Below are positions 51,000 through 54,398 of a stretch of DNA of 54,398 bases, piece after piece (position 1 is the stretch's first letter; each line of letters begins with the position of its first letter). The notes below the pieces were generated by a model. The model was not told where the DNA came from. It saw only the letters and a list, made by a program, of their open reading frames with translations, and did not search any database. A program made the translations under genes and the position numbers. This DNA is from Pseudoramibacter faecis (GTDB lineage Bacteria; Bacillota; Clostridia; Eubacteriales; Eubacteriaceae): positions 1-54,398 of the forward strand of contig NZ_JAYFFI010000013.1 in assembly GCF_036289405.1 (NCBI RefSeq), in the 5' to 3' direction.

Positions 51000-51144
51000 T
51001 TTCGCACGTTTTTTTCGTCATCATGTCTTTTTAAACACTTTTTTGCTGCATCTTCTCCAATTTCTGCCTTTATTATAGACGTTTTCAATGTTACATTACT
51101 AATGGATTCAAGCGGATTTATCGTTTTGCGAAGAAGAGGCTGCA

Positions 51145-52437
51145 ATGGATTATCAAAATTTAACCGCAGAAAGCGTCATTCCCTATATTAAACAGGAGAC
51201 CAAACTTTTCCCGGATAATGCTATTTTAAAATCTTACGAAATCGGCATCAATGGCAGTGCGGCCGACGGCGACGGCTTTATTAATTTTGTTTTTCGCGTA
51301 TGGGACGAAGCCACCAATCGCTCTGTAATTGTCAAACAGGCCCGGAACTACGCCCGCACCTTTGATACTGCCCGCGACATTCAAATGCGGTATCTTCCGG
51401 AACGCAATACCATTGAAGCCGAAATTTTGAAAATCAAGTACGCCATCACCCCGGAATATATTCCGGAAATCTATCGGGTGGATGCCGCCAATCATCTTTA
51501 TATTTGCGAGGATTGCAGCGACCTCAAAATTCTCCGTTTTGAAATGATGGCCGGTCACGCCCCGGAAAAAGTCCCCTATATGATCGGGGAACTCGTGGCC
51601 AAAAATAATTTTTACACCTCAGAACTTTATTTATCGCCAGATCTCCATCAAAAGCTCACGGCGCGCTTTGCCAATCCCGAGATGCGCAATCTTTTTGAAA
51701 CGATCCTCTTCCTCCACGACGAACACCCACTGGGGGATCCCCACAACGATCCAAACGCCGATCCAATTCGGCTGGCGATGGGTGACATTCCGTGGAAAAG
51801 CCACGCATTCCGCACAGAGATGCTCAAGCTTCGCCATATCTATATGGCCAAATCCGAATGCTTAATTCATTCTGACCTTCATACATCCAATATCATGATT
51901 GACGATGACCACCTCAAAACCATCGATATGGAATATGCTTTTGTCGGGCCCTGTTCGGCTGATGCCGGCTATCTGATAGGCAATTTCATCTATGAGTACC
52001 TGCGCTGGTTTTATATTGATGATGCCGATCATGCGGGAACAGCCAAGCATATGCGCCACCAAGCTTTGCATTATATCCGGATCTTCCTCGAAAGCTACCG
52101 CAAGGTCTTTAAAGATTGCTGGCAAAAGGATGTTCGCCTCACTTATCGCGGTTTTGGCGACTATTGTGATTATTTGTTGGAACAATTCTTTCACGAATCC
52201 ATTGGTTTTATCGGCTGTCAGATCATGAGCCGTGTCGGCGGATGTGTTCCTCTGCCGGATTTTGATACGTTACCCAGCCGAAAAGACCAATACGAAGCTT
52301 GCCGCATCAGTCTGATCATCGGCCAGTACCTGATTATGCACCGCGACGAGCTCAATTCCATCAACACTTTGATTGACACAATCAAAACGCTGACCATCCA
52401 AAGCCGTCTGCTCTTTAAAAGGGCGGATGCCCGGTAA
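51145..52437 (+). CDS. Methylthioribose-kinase-like phosphotransferase
   Basis: A 430-residue protein of the aminoglycoside-phosphotransferase (APH) fold, closest in pattern to S-methyl-5-thioribose kinase MtnK. The catalytic loop is LIHSDLHTSNIMI (MtnK has IHGDLHTGSIM) and the DFG-like segment is TIDMEYAFVGPCSADAGYLIGNFI, where MtnK has DPEFAFYGPMGFD. The N-terminal lobe (NFVFRVWDEATNRSVIVKQ) holds the ATP-binding lysine. MtnK phosphorylates methylthioribose in methionine salvage. No other salvage gene (mtnA, mtnN) is adjacent, so the exact substrate is open. It has a terminator at 52442 shared with the converging gntR gene. Confidence 0.82.
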   Translation: MDYQNLTAESVIPYIKQETKLFPDNAILKSYEIGINGSAADGDGFINFVFRVWDEATNRSVIVKQARNYARTFDTARDIQMRYLPERNTIEAEILKIKYAITPEYIPEIYRVDAANHLYICEDCSDLKILRFEMMAGHAPEKVPYMIGELVAKNNFYTSELYLSPDLHQKLTARFANPEMRNLFETILFLHDEHPLGDPHNDPNADPIRLAMGDIPWKSHAFRTEMLKLRHIYMAKSECLIHSDLHTSNIMIDDDHLKTIDMEYAFVGPCSADAGYLIGNFIYEYLRWFYIDDADHAGTAKHMRHQALHYIRIFLESYRKVFKDCWQKDVRLTYRGFGDYCDYLLEQFFHESIGFIGCQIMSRVGGCVPLPDFDTLPSRKDQYEACRISLIIGQYLIMHRDELNSINTLIDTIKTLTIQSRLLFKRADAR

Positions 52438-52441
52438 TGCA

Positions 52442-52475
52442 TTAAAAAACCGCTCATTCATGAGCGGTTTTTTAA
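52442..52475. terminator. Bidirectional terminator between the kinase and gntR genes
   Basis: AAAAAACCGCTCAT, two-base centre, ATGAGCGGTTTTTT: a near-perfect palindrome with T tracts on both strands between converging genes. Confidence 0.92.
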
Positions 52476-52484
52476 TGTTTTTCT

Positions 52485-53156
52485 CTAATTTTCATTTTTT
52501 GCTTCGATATTTCGCAAATTAATCTTTTCCGCCACCACCAGATGTTCGTGAAGCAAAACTGCCAACGCTTCTAAATCACAATCATAGATCATCTTCAGTA
52601 TCTGCTGGTGTTCCGTTAAGGTATCGTCGATGCGCCCCGGCTGTTTAAACGACATGACGTTCAGCCAGAAAATTCGATACATAAAATTCCGATAGACGGC
52701 AAGCATCGATTCGTTGTGCATCGATTGAATCATTGATCGGTGAAATTCGTAATCTTTGCGGGCAAAAGCTTCTGCGTTTCTGTTCCCGTTAATGATCGTC
52801 ACCTGAGCCTTCACCTTTTTTTCCAGTTTACGCAAAAAGAATTGACCGTCTTCCGTACCCTGGTTGGCAATCAAGTGCTTGAGGCAATAAAATTCTAGCG
52901 CTTCACGCATTTGATAGGTCTCTACAATATCTTCCCGCGTCATCAAATGCACCTGAAATCCCTTGCTTGGCAATACATCCACATAGCGCTCCTGCTCCAA
53001 GCGCAACACCGCATCCCGAAACGGCGTCCGCGAAATTTCAAACTGGCTTGCCATTTTATTCAGCGAATAGATCTCTCCGGGCTCAAGTTCCCCGTTTTTA
53101 ATCATTTCTTTAATCGTCTCGTAGGCTTTTTCCTGTAAAAGATAATTTGCTTTCAT
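52485..53156 (-). CDS. GntR-family regulator with FCD domain (FadR subfamily)
   Basis: Winged-helix N terminus (AYETIKEMIKNGELEPGEIYSLNKMASQFEISRTPFRDAVLRLEQERYVDVLPSKGFQV) followed by an all-helical FCD ligand domain (about residues 75-215) with metal-type residues (EFHRSM, HQQIL, LLHEHLVV). Such repressors bind organic acids, often with a metal ion. It is divergent from the AEC permease, which it probably controls. ATG 53156 and GTG 53159 are equivalent starts. Confidence 0.93.
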   Translation of the reverse strand: MKANYLLQEKAYETIKEMIKNGELEPGEIYSLNKMASQFEISRTPFRDAVLRLEQERYVDVLPSKGFQVHLMTREDIVETYQMREALEFYCLKHLIANQGTEDGQFFLRKLEKKVKAQVTIINGNRNAEAFARKDYEFHRSMIQSMHNESMLAVYRNFMYRIFWLNVMSFKQPGRIDDTLTEHQQILKMIYDCDLEALAVLLHEHLVVAEKINLRNIEAKNEN

Positions 53157-53191
53157 CACTTCATCCGGTCCTCGTTTTTTGCTGATACCTT

Positions 53192-53220
53192 ATTATAGGC
53201 TGTTTTGCGGCGCCAGACAA
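53192..53220 (-). promoter_or_regulatory. Sigma-A promoter of the gntR gene
   Basis: Minus strand TTGTCT (53220-53215), 17-bp spacer, TATAAT (53197-53192). Confidence 0.65.
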
Positions 53221-53248
53221 GTTTTGTGTGGTATAAATCCCGCGAATA

Positions 53249-53279
53249 TTGACACAATCCATCTAAAATACGCTACAAT
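53249..53279 (+). promoter_or_regulatory. Sigma-A promoter of the AEC permease gene
   Basis: TTGACA (53249-53254), 19-bp spacer, TACAAT (53274-53279). Upstream TTGTGT (about 53225) and ACACAA (53252-53257) form a spaced inverted pair that may be part of a regulator site. Confidence 0.5.
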
Positions 53280-53322
53280 AATAAAGATCATCATTTCACA
53301 CAACTACAACTTGGGAGGCCCT

Positions 53323-54246
53323 ATGATTGCACTGCTGCTTTTTAAACAAATTTTCGTTCTCTTTCTCATGATGAGCATGGGCTGCACCATTGTTAAGTGT
53401 CGATTTTTAAAATCGGACGACAGCAAAATTCTGTCGACGATCTGCCTGTATCTGGTCGTCCCCTGCATGCAAATCAAAGCCTTCCAGGTTCACTACACAG
53501 ACACTATCCGCAACGGGTTCTTACTATCACTAACCGCCGCCGTGTTCATTCATATTTTGCTCTTTGCCATCACCTATGTCTTTAAGCGGCCCCTTCATTT
53601 AACAGATGAGGAAACGGGCAGCATCCTCTATTCCAATGCCGGCAATTTGATCGTCCCGCTGGTCACAGCCATTTTCGGCGCGTCCTGGGTGATCTACGCT
53701 TTGGCCTTCATGTTTGTCCAGAGCATTTTGCTTTGGTCTCATGGCAAAACCATGATGCAGCGGCAAAAAAAATTTAACCTGCTTCAGATTTTGGGTAATA
53801 TCAACATTGTCGCTACGCTTATAGGTGCTGCGCTCTTTTTCTGCCAAATCGAATTGACCGGCATTGTTGCCGACACCATCTCCGGCGTCGCTGCGATGAT
53901 CGGGCCCATCTCGATGATCGCCATCGGTATGATCTTGGCCAATGTTCAATGGGGCAAGCTTTTCACCAACCGCCGTATTTATTGGATCGTTGCATTAAAA
54001 ATGATTGTTCTGCCGGCCATTATTCTCCTGATATTAAAATACGCACCGCTTCACACTTTGCTTCCCCAAGGCCGGATGATTTTGCTGGTCAGCCTGCTGG
54101 CTGTGATTGCCCCATCCGGTGCCACCATTCCGCAGATGGCCCAGCTTTACGGCCGCGATGCCGATTATGCCAGTTCTATCAATGTCATCACGACCTTAAT
54201 TTGCATCGTGACCATGCCCTTGCTGACTTTGCTTTATCAACGATAG
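53323..54246 (+). CDS. AEC-family (auxin efflux carrier-like) permease
   Basis: A 307-residue membrane protein with about ten hydrophobic spans in two five-helix halves. N-terminal segments (LLFKQIFVLFLMMSMGCTIVKCRFLKSDDSKILSTICLYLVVPCMQI) and C-terminal VIAPSGATIPQMAQLYGRDADYASSINVITTLICIVTMPLLT are typical for bacterial AEC transporters such as malate permeases. ATG 53323 follows GGGAGG; the longer upstream frame is non-coding promoter DNA. The divergent GntR/FCD regulator suggests an organic-acid substrate, but this is inference. Confidence 0.92.
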   Translation: MIALLLFKQIFVLFLMMSMGCTIVKCRFLKSDDSKILSTICLYLVVPCMQIKAFQVHYTDTIRNGFLLSLTAAVFIHILLFAITYVFKRPLHLTDEETGSILYSNAGNLIVPLVTAIFGASWVIYALAFMFVQSILLWSHGKTMMQRQKKFNLLQILGNINIVATLIGAALFFCQIELTGIVADTISGVAAMIGPISMIAIGMILANVQWGKLFTNRRIYWIVALKMIVLPAIILLILKYAPLHTLLPQGRMILLVSLLAVIAPSGATIPQMAQLYGRDADYASSINVITTLICIVTMPLLTLLYQR

Positions 54247-54281
54247 ATCAAATTACTTCCATTAAAAACATCCCGACTGTT

Positions 54282-54398
54282 TGATATGTACCCAAAATCC
54301 TGGACACATCATTGGAACCTAGGTTAGCAATAGATGGATGTTCTCCTGTATTTTACAGGAGGCATCCATTTTGTTTTGCTCTGGATCCGTTCGTTATT
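54282..54398 (-). mobile_element. IS3-family insertion sequence, orfB-distal end, cut by the window edge
   Basis: Reading rightwards from 54282 gives TGATATGTACCC, six bases and CTGGACA, the same terminus as at window start. No orfA start follows, so this is the opposite (3') end of a copy oriented like the first one, with its genes read leftwards. About 50 bp further in is a strong hairpin that likely ends the transposase transcript. Confidence 0.7.
54334..54369. terminator. Hairpin inside the IS end
   Basis: ATGGATG (54334-54340) pairs with CATCCAT (54363-54369) and CTCCTGT (54343-54349) with ACAGGAG (54355-54361). TTTTGTTTT follows on the plus strand. Protects the element from, or ends, transcription. 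Confidence 0.6.

Noticed and set aside
53179..53322. Longer start for the AEC permease at 53179
   Set aside because: The extra stretch contains the promoter boxes and lacks a ribosome binding site, while GGGAGG precedes ATG 53323.
1..54398. A composite transposon carrying the whole window
   Set aside because: The content is housekeeping genes and no matching target duplications are seen next to the two IS ends; contig edges at repeats explain it better.
1..54398. CRISPR arrays, prophage modules, toxin-antitoxin pairs and defence islands
   Set aside because: No regularly spaced repeats, cas genes, phage structural genes or recognisable defence domains were found on either strand.

Overview
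The window reads as chromosomal DNA of a strictly anaerobic, low-to-mid GC Firmicute of the Clostridia/Eubacteriales type. The grounds are purine-rich AGGAGG-type ribosome binding sites, sigma-A promoters with 17-bp spacers, a one-subunit pyruvate:ferredoxin oxidoreductase, phosphate acetyltransferase, an Asp23 protein, a CD1247-type protein, the GatCAB amidotransferase and a CsoR copper repressor. An Eubacterium/Pseudoramibacter-like host is a guess from overall gene style, not something the sequence proves. Most of the first 41 kb is transcribed leftwards (minus strand).

Layout. 1-128 is the end of an IS3-family element cut by the window edge. 0.17-5.8 kb holds citrate synthase with a MarR regulator, trmD, an amino-acid binding lipoprotein, a TcdA/ThiF-type enzyme and pta. 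5.8-7.8 kb is a small accessory patch: two translationally coupled but stop-interrupted genes, an ArsD-like protein and an unknown protein. 7.9-16.3 kb is a leftward housekeeping run: rpmE, prmC, efp, a CD1247-type protein, Asp23, nusB, a Kae1-like protein, xseA, xseB, a polyprenyl diphosphate synthase and a lone glycogen branching enzyme. 16.4-21.7 kb has rho, with two RNA-binding domains, and nifJ. 21.9-22.5 kb is a five-gene tRNA cluster (transcribed Gly-Arg-His-Gln-Lys) behind a consensus promoter. 22.5-28.3 kb is a gatC-gatA-gatB-rph-rdgB-yfcE-maf operon. 28.3-37.0 kb runs from a large unknown zinc-ribbon protein through a two-component system to pcrA and ligA. tRNA-Leu follows.

37.4-40.9 kb is a copper operon (csoR, a membrane-anchored HMA protein, copA) with two operator-like palindromes on its promoter. 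The last 71 codons of copA form a complete CopZ-like domain with its own ribosome binding site and GTG start. 40.9-44.0 kb is a decaying stretch: a 46-bp IS relic, a bioY remnant, an intact MATE exporter gene with a terminator hairpin in its leader, and a broken DUF2798 gene. 44.0-47.0 kb is a MacAB-like adaptor/ATPase/permease operon with a palindrome over its -10 box. 47.1-54.2 kb carries a small alarmone synthetase, a D-2-hydroxyacid dehydrogenase, recX, a DUF815 AAA+ ATPase, a methylthioribose-kinase-like protein, and a GntR regulator divergent from an AEC permease. The window ends in the opposite end of a second IS copy.

No CRISPR array, rRNA, phage module or recognisable defence system is present. 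The most unusual points are the copA/copZ nested gene, the tandem-domain Rho, the coupled gene pair in which each gene carries one in-frame stop, and the IS relic made only of two facing IS ends.
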